Positions 1-7,515 of a DNA stretch of 32,472 bases are shown here, piece after piece. This stretch comes from an uncultured Gemmatimonadota bacterium. Lineage in GTDB: Bacteria; Gemmatimonadota; Gemmatimonadetes; Longimicrobiales; Longimicrobiaceae. A program made the position numbers and the translations under genes. Below the pieces are notes generated by a model, which was given only the letters and a program-made list of their open reading frames with translations, made no database searches and had not been told where the DNA came from. The stretch is from contig CADCTW010000232.1 in NCBI GenBank assembly GCA_902805735.1, forward strand, positions 1 through 32,472. Reading direction: 5' to 3'. Each line of letters opens with the position of its first letter. Within the stretch, counting starts at the first letter, position 1.

Positions 1-557
1 CCCCCGTGCAGCTGCGGATGACCTCGGGCGACGTGCTCCACTCGTTCTGGATCCCGCAGATGGGCGGCAAGCGCGACGTGATCCCCAACAAGGTGAACAC
101 GCTCAACTTCACCCCCGAAGAGCCGGGGGTGTACCTGGGGCAGTGCGCGGAGTTCTGCGGCGACTCGCACGCGCTCATGAAGATGCGGATGATCGCCCAC
201 ACGCCCGAGGGCTACCAGGAGTGGCTGCGCAACGAGGCGTCGCCCGCCCCCGCCCCGCGCGACTCGGCGGTGATGCTGGGCAAGCAGCTGGTGACCAAGG
301 GCGCCTGCGCCGGCTGCCACGTGGTTCGCTATGGGGTGGAGAAGGACTCCACCACGCTGGGGCGCACGGGGCCCAACCTGACGCACTTCGGCAGCCGCCG
401 CACGCTGGCCGCCGGGATCATGGACAACAACGCGGAGAACCTGGCCAAGTGGCTCAAGGATCCGCCCGCGGTGAAGCCGGGCTCCAAGATGCCCAACCTG
501 GGCCTCAAAGACGAGGAGATCAGGTACATCGTGGCGTACCTGCAGACGCTGCAGTAA
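1..557 (+). CDS. coxB: Cytochrome c oxidase subunit II, caa3 type (3' part)
   Basis: Subunit II takes electrons from the donor and passes them through the CuA centre to subunit I. The gene enters from the left edge in frame (codons begin at base 3), so the N-terminal membrane hairpin lies outside the window. The visible part holds the end of the cupredoxin domain with the CuA loop CAEFCGDSHALM (Cys, Glu, Cys, His and Met ligands in the usual spacing) and the upstream His in DVLHSFWIP. A cytochrome c domain follows, with the heme motif CAGCH near base 305 and a distal Met in GSKMPNLGL. This fusion is diagnostic of caa3 oxidases. It is first in a co-directional cluster with coxA, coxC and subunit IV. 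Confidence 0.95.
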   Translation, partial: PVQLRMTSGDVLHSFWIPQMGGKRDVIPNKVNTLNFTPEEPGVYLGQCAEFCGDSHALMKMRMIAHTPEGYQEWLRNEASPAPAPRDSAVMLGKQLVTKGACAGCHVVRYGVEKDSTTLGRTGPNLTHFGSRRTLAAGIMDNNAENLAKWLKDPPAVKPGSKMPNLGLKDEEIRYIVAYLQTLQ

Positions 558-665
558 CGACGGGCGACCCGCCGGCAGGCGGGGGCCGCGCACCCAGAGA
601 TCCCCGGCGCCACCGGGCCCCGCCGCGACGCGCGGCGGGCGGCGCCGCAACCTGATGGAGTAGGA

Positions 666-2603
666 ATGGCATCGACCGCGACCGTGGCTGCGCCGCACGC
701 CCCCGCAGCCGCACCGCACAACGAGACTGGCGTGTGGAGCTGGATCACCACCGTCGACCACAAGCGGATCGGGATCCTGTACTTCTTCACCTCGATCTTC
801 TACTTCCTGGTCGGAGGTGTGGAGGCGCTGTTCATCCGCACGCAGCTCATCGTGCCGGACAACACCTTCATCAGCGCCGACACGTACAACCAGATGTTCA
901 CGCAGCACGCGCTGACGATGATCTTCCTGGCGCTGATGCCGCTGACGGCCGCCTTCTTCAACTACATCGTGCCGCTGCAGATCGGCGCGCGCGACGTGGC
1001 CTTCCCGCGGCTCAACGCGCTGTCGTACTGGGTGTACTTCTTCGGCGGGCTGATGCTGCTGTTCGCGGCCGTCACCAAGATGGCGCCCAACGTGGGGTGG
1101 TTCGCCTACGCGCCCATCACCGAGCGGCAGTACAACCCCGGCCCCAACGTGGACTTCTACGTGCTGGGCCTGCAGATCGTCGGCCTCTCGTCCATCCTGG
1201 CGGGGCTCAACTTCATCGTCACCATCCTGAACATGCGGGCCCCGGGGATGCGCCTGATGCGCATGCCCATCTTCACCTGGATGGTGCTGATCACGCAGGT
1301 GCTGATCGTGACGGCCATGGCGGTGTTCACCATCGCCATCACGCAGCTGATGTTCGACCGCATGTTCGGCACGGCGTTCTTCGACACGGCGCGCGGCGGC
1401 GACCCGCTGGTGTGGCAGCACCTCTTCTGGATGTTCGGCCACCCCGAGGTGTACATCCTCATCATCCCCATCTTCGGGATGATCAGCGAGGTGATCCCCA
1501 CCTTCAGCCGAAAGCCGCTCTTCGGCTACAACGTGATGGTGTTCGCCTCGGTGCTCATCGGCTGGCTGGGGTGGGGCGTGTGGAGCCACCACATGTTCGC
1601 CGTGGGGCTGGGGCCCATCGCCGACGCGTTCTTCGCGCTGGGCACCATGCTGATCGCCATCCCCACGGGGATCAAGATCTTCAACTGGATCGGGACGATG
1701 TGGGGCGGCTCCATCCGCTTCACCACCTCGATGCTCTACGCCATCGCGTTCATCGCCATGTTCACGCTGGGCGGCATCTCCGGCGTGATGCACTCGGTGG
1801 CCCCGTCGGACCTGCAGCAGACGGACACGTACTTCGTGGTGGCGCACATCCACTACGTGTTCTTTGGGGGCACGGTGCTGGGGCTGTTCTCGGGGATCTA
1901 CTTCTGGTTCCCCAAGCTGTTCGGGCGCCTGCTGGACGAGAAGCTGGGGAAGATCCACTGGCTGGGGACGCTGGTGGGGATGAACCTGGCCTTCTTCCCC
2001 ATGCACTTCCTGGGGATGTACGGCCAGCCGCGCCGCACCTTCACCTACCCGGGCGACCTGGGGTGGAACTGGATGAACTTCCTGTCCACCATGGGCGCGT
2101 ACCTGATGGCGCTGTCCACGCTGGTGTTCGTGTGGAACGTGATTCGCTCCGCCCGCAAGGGCGCCATCGCGGGCGACAACCCGTGGGGCGCGGCCACGCT
2201 GGAGTGGTCGATCCCGTCGCCGCCGCCGGTCTACAACTTCCGCGACATCCCCATCGTGCACTCGCGGATGCCGCTGTGGGAGGCGGACGCCAGCAAGGAG
2301 CCGGGGATCCCGCACGGCAAGGTGGCCGAGGACGTCAACTCGGTGACGGTGGCGGGCACGCAGGTGGGCGAGGTGGAGTACCCGGATTCCGAGAGCAAGA
2401 TGAGCGCGCACGACCTGGGCATCCACCTGCCGCCGCCCTCGTACTGGCCCATCGTGCTGGCGTTCGGCATCCTGATGACCTTTGGATCGCTGATCTTCCG
2501 CAACCTGGACGGGGCGCTGCACAACCTGTGGTTCCTCTCGGTCGCGGGCGTGCTGCTGGTGGCGCTTTCCATCTTCAAGTGGGCCTTCGAGCCCGGGCAC
2601 TGA
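666..2603 (+). CDS. coxA: Cytochrome c oxidase subunit I (heme-copper oxidase, type A1-like)
   Basis: This is the catalytic membrane subunit, which reduces O2 at the heme a3/CuB centre and pumps protons. The 645-residue protein carries the expected ligands: the low-spin heme His in FTQHALTMIF, the HPEVYI motif (CuB His, channel Glu and cross-linked Tyr), the CuB pair SHHMF, and VAHIHYVFFGG with the heme a3 and heme a histidines. The Glu in HPEVY is the type A1 signature. After the core the protein runs through a polar loop into two more membrane segments near residues 595-640, a C-terminal extension seen in other caa3 oxidases. The start is ATG, preceded by GGAGTAGGA. A 108-bp gap separates it from coxB. 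Confidence 0.97.
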   Translation: MASTATVAAPHAPAAAPHNETGVWSWITTVDHKRIGILYFFTSIFYFLVGGVEALFIRTQLIVPDNTFISADTYNQMFTQHALTMIFLALMPLTAAFFNYIVPLQIGARDVAFPRLNALSYWVYFFGGLMLLFAAVTKMAPNVGWFAYAPITERQYNPGPNVDFYVLGLQIVGLSSILAGLNFIVTILNMRAPGMRLMRMPIFTWMVLITQVLIVTAMAVFTIAITQLMFDRMFGTAFFDTARGGDPLVWQHLFWMFGHPEVYILIIPIFGMISEVIPTFSRKPLFGYNVMVFASVLIGWLGWGVWSHHMFAVGLGPIADAFFALGTMLIAIPTGIKIFNWIGTMWGGSIRFTTSMLYAIAFIAMFTLGGISGVMHSVAPSDLQQTDTYFVVAHIHYVFFGGTVLGLFSGIYFWFPKLFGRLLDEKLGKIHWLGTLVGMNLAFFPMHFLGMYGQPRRTFTYPGDLGWNWMNFLSTMGAYLMALSTLVFVWNVIRSARKGAIAGDNPWGAATLEWSIPSPPPVYNFRDIPIVHSRMPLWEADASKEPGIPHGKVAEDVNSVTVAGTQVGEVEYPDSESKMSAHDLGIHLPPPSYWPIVLAFGILMTFGSLIFRNLDGALHNLWFLSVAGVLLVALSIFKWAFEPGH

Positions 2604-2641
2604 GCCCCTGACCCCGAGCTTCGGGACGGAGGAATGAGCTA

Positions 2642-3283
2642 GTGAGCATCGTGAACGCGGCCGAACACCCCGCGAACCCCGCGCACCTGGACACCAGCAC
2701 CGGGCTGGACAGCCGGAAAATGGCCTTCTGGACCTTCATCGGGTCGGAGTGCCTCCTCTTCGGCTCGCTGATCGCCACCTACCTGGCGTACAAGGGGCGG
2801 AGCCTGGTCGGGCCGTTCCCGCACGAACCTTCCATCGTGAACGGGAAGCAGGTGGATGGGATCCTGGATATCCCGCTGACCTCGCTGAGCACCTTCGTGC
2901 TGCTGATGAGCTCGCTGGGGATGGTGCTGGCGCTCTCCGCCGTGCAGCGGGCGGACCGCAAGGGGGCCATCACCTGGCTGTTCGCCACGGCGGGGCTGGG
3001 CCTGATCTTCCTGGGCTTCCAGGCGTACGAGTTCAACCACTTCGTCCACGCCGGTCTGACGATGCAGACCAACCTGTTCGGGAGCACCTTCTTCCTGCTG
3101 ACGGGGTTCCACGGGGCCCACGTGCTGGTGGGGGTGATCTACCTGAGCACGCTGGGGATCATGGCGGTGCGCCACCAGCTCGGCCCGGAGCGCTCCATGA
3201 GCGTGGAGATCGCCGGCCTGTACTGGCACTTCGTGGACGTGATCTGGATCGTGATCTTCGCCCTCGTTTACCTGATCAAGTGA
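2642..3283 (+). CDS. coxC: Cytochrome c oxidase subunit III
   Basis: Subunit III is a membrane subunit that stabilises the oxidase core and its proton uptake. The 213-residue product has the family pattern: an N-terminal DSRKMAFWTFIGSECLLFGSLIATYL segment, a central QAYEFNHFVHAGL motif (Glu in the helix), FGSTFFLLTGFHGAHVLVG, and a C-terminal YWHFVDVIWIVIFALVYL helix. About five membrane helices are visible, matching the short bacterial type. GTG was chosen as start because GGAGGA lies 8 bases upstream (2628-2633). The ATG inside that region leads straight to a stop codon. It lies 38 bp after coxA and 7 bp before the subunit IV gene. Confidence 0.95.
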   Translation: MSIVNAAEHPANPAHLDTSTGLDSRKMAFWTFIGSECLLFGSLIATYLAYKGRSLVGPFPHEPSIVNGKQVDGILDIPLTSLSTFVLLMSSLGMVLALSAVQRADRKGAITWLFATAGLGLIFLGFQAYEFNHFVHAGLTMQTNLFGSTFFLLTGFHGAHVLVGVIYLSTLGIMAVRHQLGPERSMSVEIAGLYWHFVDVIWIVIFALVYLIK

Positions 3284-3290
3284 ACCTACG

Positions 3291-3641
3291 ATGAGCAGCG
3301 AACAGCGCGAGATCGCGCACGACCAGCACTCCCACCCGGGACCGCGGCAGTACGTGATGATCGGCCTGGTCCTCACCCTGATGACGGTGGTGGAGATCCT
3401 GGCCTACTACGCGGAAGAGGACTGGGGCCTCCTGAGCGCCGGGCTGGCCGCCGTGGTGATCTCTCTCCTCTCCGCGGCCAAGTTCATCATCGTGGTGCTC
3501 TGGTACATGCACCTCAAGTTCGACAGCAAGATCTTCACGGGGATCTTCATCTTCCCCGCGCTGCTTGCGATCCTGGTGATCAGCGCGCTGTACGTGGCGC
3601 AGCAGGTGCTGCCGAGGATGGGGTCGGCGTTAGGGTCATAG
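3291..3641 (+). CDS. ctaF: Cytochrome c oxidase subunit IV (prokaryotic small subunit)
   Basis: This small 116-residue membrane protein belongs to the prokaryotic subunit IV family. After a histidine-containing soluble N-terminus come three hydrophobic segments: about residues 21-38 (VMIGLVLTLMTVVEILAYY), 45-75 (containing SAAKFIIVVLWYMHLKFD, the family hallmark) and 80-103. It follows coxC by 7 bp and probably shares its transcript. There is no strong Shine-Dalgarno sequence in the short gap, so translation is probably coupled to coxC. The cluster is then interrupted by the inverted-repeat element at 3645-3892 before ctaG. Confidence 0.9.
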   Translation: MSSEQREIAHDQHSHPGPRQYVMIGLVLTLMTVVEILAYYAEEDWGLLSAGLAAVVISLLSAAKFIIVVLWYMHLKFDSKIFTGIFIFPALLAILVISALYVAQQVLPRMGSALGS

Positions 3642-3975
3642 GGCGGGGAATGGGGAATGGTGCGTGCCGAAGCGGCCCTCACCCCCCCGACCCCCACTTT
3701 CCCAAGTTTGGGAGAGGGGGGCGCATTCCAGCCCTCCAGCCGCGCCCGGACATCTTGAAGCCGCGGGTTGGGAGGGGCCAGTTCGCCGGGGAGCGTGTGG
3801 AAATCGCCCCCTCGCCCATTTATGGGAGAGGGGGTCGGGGGGTGAGGGCCCTCTCGGCGCGCACTAGTCCGTGCTGCCGTGCCCCATTCCCCTCAGTTCA
3901 GTCTTCCGGGAGCGGGGCGGGGAACTTCCACCCGCTCCGCTCCCGTCGCGTCTGGAAGGAACCAAGAGAGGCGGT
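3642..3975. other. Non-coding gap between subunit IV gene and ctaG, occupied by a repeat element
   Basis: This 334-bp stretch has no credible gene. Most of it is the nested inverted-repeat element listed at 3645-3892. The remaining 80 bases before ctaG contain only the purine-rich ribosome-binding region AGAGAGGCGG just upstream of its ATG. Confidence 0.7.
3645..3892. repeat. 248-bp nested inverted-repeat (MITE-like) element
   Basis: The element is bounded by GGGGAATGGGG at 3645-3655 and its inverse CCCCATTCCCC at 3882-3892. Inside are two copies, in opposite orientation, of a GGCCCTCACCCCCCGACCCC sequence (3674-3721 on + and 3806-3850 on -). Each copy also contains its own small hairpin (TCCCAAGTTTGGGA in the first, CCCATTTATGGG in the second). 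The two halves are separated by 84 unrelated bases, so the whole can fold into one long imperfect hairpin. No transposase is encoded. It looks like a non-autonomous miniature element or a paired insertion of a palindromic repeat. Flanking target duplications were not clear by eye. Confidence 0.75.
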
Positions 3976-4848
3976 ATGACGACGATGACGCTCGCGCTCC
4001 TGCACCAGGAGACGTTTTCCTGGACGGAGTGGAAGGTATATTCGCAGTTCATGGTGGGGTGGCTCCTGATGGGGGCCACGTACTTCCTCCTGATCGGGCC
4101 GTTCCGCGGGCGCTTTCCGGGGTCGGCGCCGGTGCCGGGGAAGAAGGTGGCGTCCTTCTCGTTCGCCATGGCGCTGATGTTCGTGGCGCTGCAGGGGCCG
4201 CTGCACGAGCTGAGCGACTTCTTCCTGTTCAGCGCCCACATGGTGCAGCACCTGGTGCTGATCCTGATCATGCCGCCCTTCCTGCTGTACGGGCTGCCGG
4301 ACTGGATGCTGCGCCCGGCGATCAAGATCCGGCCCATCGGCGCGCTGGCGCGGCTGGTGACCTTTCCCATCGTGGCGTTCGCGCTCAACAACACGATCTT
4401 CCTGGCCTGGCACTTCCCCGGCCCGTACGACCTGATGATGAGGAACCACGACGTGCACGTGGCCATGCACCTGATGATCATGGTGACGGGCACGATCATG
4501 TGGTGGCCGGTGATGAGCCCGCTGAAGGAGCTGCCGCGCATCGCGGCGCCGCTGCAGATGGTCTACCTGTTCGTGCTCGGCATCCCCATGATGGTGTCGG
4601 CGGCGCTGATCACCTTCTCGGAGAACGAGCTCTACCGCTGGTACGTGGAGGCGCCGCGCCTCTTCGCCATCTCGCCGCTCGACGACCAGCGGCTGGGCGG
4701 GGTGATCATGTGGGTCCCCGGCGGGCTGATGCTCTGGATCGCCATCACCGTCGTCTACTTCCGCTGGACCGTGCCCGAGGTGGGCGAAGACGAGACGCGC
4801 TCGCGGCGCCGCGTCGGCAGTCCGCCGCCGTTTCCGCAAAGATCATGA
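3976..4848 (+). CDS. ctaG: Cytochrome c oxidase assembly factor CtaG (caa3_CtaG family)
   Basis: This family of multi-helix membrane proteins is needed to build active caa3 oxidase, probably through the copper centre. The 290-residue product has about seven hydrophobic segments and the histidine-rich family motifs: LHELSDFFLFSAHMVQHLVL, LAWHFPGPYDLMMRNHDVH and HLMIMVTGTIMWWPVMSP. The frame is open 105 bases further upstream, but ATG at 3976 was chosen because it follows AGAGAGGCGG, because hydrophobic sequence begins soon after it, and because the upstream residues are encoded by intergenic and repeat sequence. Its stop codon TGA is the outermost part of the palindromic repeat at 4846-4918. 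Confidence 0.92.
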   Translation: MTTMTLALLHQETFSWTEWKVYSQFMVGWLLMGATYFLLIGPFRGRFPGSAPVPGKKVASFSFAMALMFVALQGPLHELSDFFLFSAHMVQHLVLILIMPPFLLYGLPDWMLRPAIKIRPIGALARLVTFPIVAFALNNTIFLAWHFPGPYDLMMRNHDVHVAMHLMIMVTGTIMWWPVMSPLKELPRIAAPLQMVYLFVLGIPMMVSAALITFSENELYRWYVEAPRLFAISPLDDQRLGGVIMWVPGGLMLWIAITVVYFRWTVPEVGEDETRSRRRVGSPPPFPQRS

Positions 4849-4918
4849 TTCTCACACAGAGACACAGAGGCACAGAGATGAAGTATCTCTGTGCCTCTGT
4901 GTCTCTGTGTGAGAATCA
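4846..4918. repeat. Palindromic repeat, family 1, copy 1 (perfect hairpin)
   Basis: Two perfectly complementary 34-base arms (4846-4879 and 4885-4918) surround a 5-base loop GAAGT. The core is CACACAGAGACACAGAGG. Each outer end reads TGATTCTCACAC. The TGA on the left is the stop codon of ctaG and the TGA on the right (- strand) is the stop codon of the convergent DUF429 gene. It could act as a bidirectional transcription terminator, though no T-tract follows the stem. Other copies in the window are at 6741-6809, 9102-9130 (half), 11894-11958, 14321-14350 (half), 26743-26798 and 31773-31834. Confidence 0.95.
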
Positions 4919-5722
4919 CAAAGCGGCGGGGGGGCGAAAGATCCAGCCCTCCAGGCGCACCGTCTCTTCGGGGACGCGGGAGGCGCGGAAGGGCTGGTCC
5001 AGGTCGGCGCGGCACTGCCAGGCGGCGAGGGCGGCGATGCAGGCGTCGCGCGCGTCTTCGAGGGTGCAGGCGATGGCCTCCAGCGAGGGGTGCTCGAAGG
5101 AGAAGAAGGTGCGCAGGCCCGCCGGGCGCGCACGTACCTCGCCGGGGCGCGAGGGGACGCGCGAGCCCTTGATCCCCAGGTCCTTTACGGCGAGGGACGG
5201 ATACACCTCCAGCAGCGTGGTGGGCGCGTCCGCCGGCGCCTGCGGGATGATGGACACCTCGGCCTCGTCGCGCAGCTCGTGGAGCCAGCGCAGCCCCTCC
5301 ACCGTCTGCTTGTAGAGGCGCAGGTCGAAGGGGGCCATGGCACCGTTGGTGTCGGTGGCGCGGGGGGCCTTGGCCAGGTCGGGGAAGGTCTCGCGCACCT
5401 CGTCCGCCGGGCGGTCCGCGACCCACGCGGCCACGGCGGACCACGACGCGCGCCGCCCGCCGGCCAGCCGCTCCGCCGCGGCGCTGGGCAGGCCAAAGGG
5501 GAAGTCGGCGCCCCACAGCACGCGCTCGCCGGCGTCCACGCCCCCCGTCTTGCGCCAGCCGCCGGCCACGTACGAGCGCAGGTCCTCGCGGAAGGGGTGG
5601 GGCTGCAGCCAACGCACGTGCAGGCGCCCGTCGCGCTCCTCGCCCAGCGCGGTCCACAGGTTGGAGAGGGGCTCCTTTGCCCCGCTGAAGTCGATCCCGC
5701 CGAAGTAGCGGAAGGGGGTCAT
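4916..5722 (-). CDS. DUF429 family protein
   Basis: The 268-residue protein starts MTPFRYFGGIDFSGAK, the Asp-containing GIDFSGA strand typical of DUF429 proteins, which have a predicted RNase H-like fold and no settled biochemical role. Other conserved-looking blocks are WGADFPFGLPSAA, TDTNGAMAPFDLRLYKQT, PTTLLEVYPSLAVKDLGIKG and LEDARDACIAALAAW. The acidic and Glu-Tyr-Pro positions are those expected of the family. Its start overlaps the stop of the upstream hydrolase gene by ATGA (5719-5722), so the two are probably translated together. Its stop codon is supplied by the palindromic repeat at 4846-4918. Function is not known. Confidence 0.75.
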   Translation of the reverse strand: MTPFRYFGGIDFSGAKEPLSNLWTALGEERDGRLHVRWLQPHPFREDLRSYVAGGWRKTGGVDAGERVLWGADFPFGLPSAAAERLAGGRRASWSAVAAWVADRPADEVRETFPDLAKAPRATDTNGAMAPFDLRLYKQTVEGLRWLHELRDEAEVSIIPQAPADAPTTLLEVYPSLAVKDLGIKGSRVPSRPGEVRARPAGLRTFFSFEHPSLEAIACTLEDARDACIAALAAWQCRADLDQPFRASRVPEETVRLEGWIFRPPAAL

Positions 5723-6798
5723 CGCGCGCGCGTGTCTGAGGGTGCCGGGTGCGAGACCCGGCGGAGAAAGGCTTCCACCCGGCGGCGGTAGCCGCGCAGG
5801 TGGCGGGCGCCGTGGCCGGCGCCGGGGTAGCGGAAGTACGACCACCGCGTGCTGTCGCGCCCCTGCGCGCGCAGCACCGCGTCCAGCCGGTCGCCGTGGG
5901 CGATGTGCACCTTGCGGTCGTCCGTGCCGTGGTGCGCCTGCGCCGGTGGCAGGCCGTCCGCGAAGTAGACCACGGAGCGGCGCAGCAGCTCCCGCCGCGC
6001 GCGCGGCACGGTGGTGCGCCCGTCGCGCAGGGCGAAGAGGACGCTGTCTGCCAGGTACCCCGCGCCCGGCAGCCGCGGGATGCGCGAGCCCACCGCGCGC
6101 TGGGCCAGCGTGCGCACCTGCGGGAGGAAGAAGTCCGTAGGCCCGTACAGATCCACCACCGCCTTCACGCGCCGGTCGCGCGCCGCCATCAGCAGCGCCA
6201 CCCCGCCTCCCCGGCTGCGCCCCAGCACCGCCACCCGCCCGCTGTCCGCCTCCGGCACGTGCGCCAGCACGGAGGAAAGGAGCGCCATGGAGTCGTCCAC
6301 GTCGCGGTCCCAAGGGCTCGGCGCCCCCTCGGACGTCCAGGCGCGGAACGGCGTCAGCCGCAGCCGCTCGGAGCGGAAGGAGGGAAGCACCTGCACCCAC
6401 TCGCGCGCCACGGGGCCGGAGTGGAAGAAGTGGAACGCCGTGGCCCCGCCCTCGCCGCCGTGGTTGATGACGAGCACGGGCAGGCGCCGCCCCTCCGCGC
6501 CGTCCGGCACGCGCACGGCCCCGTAGTGCCGCACCCCGCCCACCGTGTGCGACACCACGAGCGTGCGCCCGGCCCTCCCGTCGCGCCGCTCGTGCTCCAC
6601 GCGGTACCCCTGCGCTCCGGTGTCGCGCCGCGCCCACTCCGCCTCCACGTCCGCGATCTCCGCCGCCGTGGGCGGCGCGAAGAGCGCGTCCAGCATCGGC
6701 CCGGCCTGCGCCGGCTGCATGGCCTGGGCGCACCCAAGAAGGCTCACACAGAGGCACAGAGACACAGAGAAGAGCACTCCTCTGTGCCTCTGTGTCAC
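5719..6798 (-). CDS. Alpha/beta hydrolase (dienelactone hydrolase / acyl-peptidase-like), probable lipoprotein
   Basis: This is a serine hydrolase of unknown substrate. The alpha/beta-hydrolase elements are in order: oxyanion segment VINHGGEGG, nucleophile elbow GRSRG, an Asp in HHGTDDRKVHIAHGD and a His in YPGAGHGARHL. With GTG at 6798 as start (AAAAGGG about 9 bases upstream), the first 23 residues form a convincing lipoprotein signal: Arg and His residues, the hydrophobic run VLFSVSLCLCVSLL, then lipobox LLGC with Cys23. All of this is encoded by palindromic repeat copy 2. An upstream ATG at 6849 is possible but has no ribosome-binding site and gives a poorer signal. The 3' end overlaps the DUF429 gene by 4 bp. 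Confidence 0.75.
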   Translation of the reverse strand: MTQRHRGVLFSVSLCLCVSLLGCAQAMQPAQAGPMLDALFAPPTAAEIADVEAEWARRDTGAQGYRVEHERRDGRAGRTLVVSHTVGGVRHYGAVRVPDGAEGRRLPVLVINHGGEGGATAFHFFHSGPVAREWVQVLPSFRSERLRLTPFRAWTSEGAPSPWDRDVDDSMALLSSVLAHVPEADSGRVAVLGRSRGGGVALLMAARDRRVKAVVDLYGPTDFFLPQVRTLAQRAVGSRIPRLPGAGYLADSVLFALRDGRTTVPRARRELLRRSVVYFADGLPPAQAHHGTDDRKVHIAHGDRLDAVLRAQGRDSTRWSYFRYPGAGHGARHLRGYRRRVEAFLRRVSHPAPSDTRAR

Positions 6799-6809
6799 CG
6801 TGTGAGGCC
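6741..6809. repeat. Palindromic repeat, family 1, copy 2 (imperfect, within a gene start)
   Basis: The left arm begins GGCTCACACAGAGGCAC and the right arm ends CACCGTGTGAGGCC. The arms pair imperfectly around AGAGCAC. Unlike the other full copies this one lies at the 5' end of a gene. On the - strand it reads as the proposed GTG start and most of the lipoprotein signal peptide of the hydrolase gene. Confidence 0.85.
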
Positions 6810-6999
6810 CTTTTGTTGAAGCGCCCACAGATCCATGCGCAGCCCTCATGGCGCGCCGTACACGCGATCCATCTCGCGGCTCTGTTCCTCTTCGGTGAGA
6901 TCGGCGTTTGCACGGACCAAGAGTAACTCCCGGACTAAATTGCACGGAGTGGTATCGGCACGGTTTGCCCAGGCGCACTTCCCGGACCGGCCGCCAAGG
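6810..6999. other. Intergenic region upstream of the hydrolase gene
   Basis: About 190 bases lie between the 170-aa protein gene and the proposed hydrolase start. The hydrolase frame is open across most of it (to an ATG at 6978), but the translation is Arg/His-rich and unlike a protein start. No clear promoter or terminator was recognised. It probably holds the promoter of the hydrolase-DUF429 pair. Confidence 0.4.
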
Positions 7000-7512
7000 C
7001 TATTTCGCTTCGCCCTCGCCCTTCCCCGGGTGCAACGGCAGCGCGTCGCCCGTCGCTGGAGAAGGCATGGCGGCGAGGGGCGGGGGTGGCGGAGAGAGCA
7101 GGCGCTCGGCGAGCGCGTACTCCACCTGCGAGGCGAGCTCGCGGGCGTCGGTGCGGTCGCGGCGGCGGATGCGCAGGGAGACTTCGCCGGTGCCGGCGCG
7201 GGGGAAGCCCTCCAGGGCGCGCATGTCCGTGACGGCGATCTCCAGGCGCGGCCACCAGGTGAAGCCGGCGACCCGGACGGCGCGCAGGGAGCGGAGCGGG
7301 ATCACCAGCTCCTGCACCTCCGACTCCGTGTTCTCCTCCTCCATCAGCCCTTTCCGGTGGCGCCAGGAGTGCTCCAGCACGCGGTACTGCAGGCGCAGCG
7401 CGTCGCCATCCAGCGTCGCCACGCCCACCACCTGCGTCTTGACGAGGTGCGACTCGGCGCCCGCCACGAGCTGCCGCTGCTCTTGCGGGAGGGTGAAGGG
7501 GACGGAGGCCAC
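7000..7512 (-). CDS. Unidentified 170-aa soluble protein
   Basis: I do not recognise the family. The product alternates short beta-strand-like stretches (LVKTQVVGVATLDGDALRLQYRVLE, VQELVIPLRSLRAVRVAGF, PRLEIAVTDMRAL, GEVSLRIRRRD) and ends in a helix (DARELASQVEYALAERLL) with a Pro/Ala-rich tail. That strand-rich body plus C-terminal helix recalls PH-like domains, but this is only an impression. It has no signal peptide or membrane segment. GTG at 7512 is the start, 3 bp after the stop of the aminopeptidase gene, so the two are probably co-transcribed and co-translated. Confidence 0.7.
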   Translation of the reverse strand: MASVPFTLPQEQRQLVAGAESHLVKTQVVGVATLDGDALRLQYRVLEHSWRHRKGLMEEENTESEVQELVIPLRSLRAVRVAGFTWWPRLEIAVTDMRALEGFPRAGTGEVSLRIRRRDRTDARELASQVEYALAERLLSPPPPPLAAMPSPATGDALPLHPGKGEGEAK

Positions 7513-7515
7513 GGG

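Noticed and set aside
734..2611. 625-residue open frame overlapping coxA in another frame
   Set aside because: coxA has all catalytic ligands in its own frame. The alternative is a His/Arg/Asp-rich shadow.
3650..3979. 109-residue open frame on the + strand between the subunit IV gene and ctaG
   Set aside because: It is translated from the inverted-repeat element and is Arg/Pro/Gly-rich without features of a protein.
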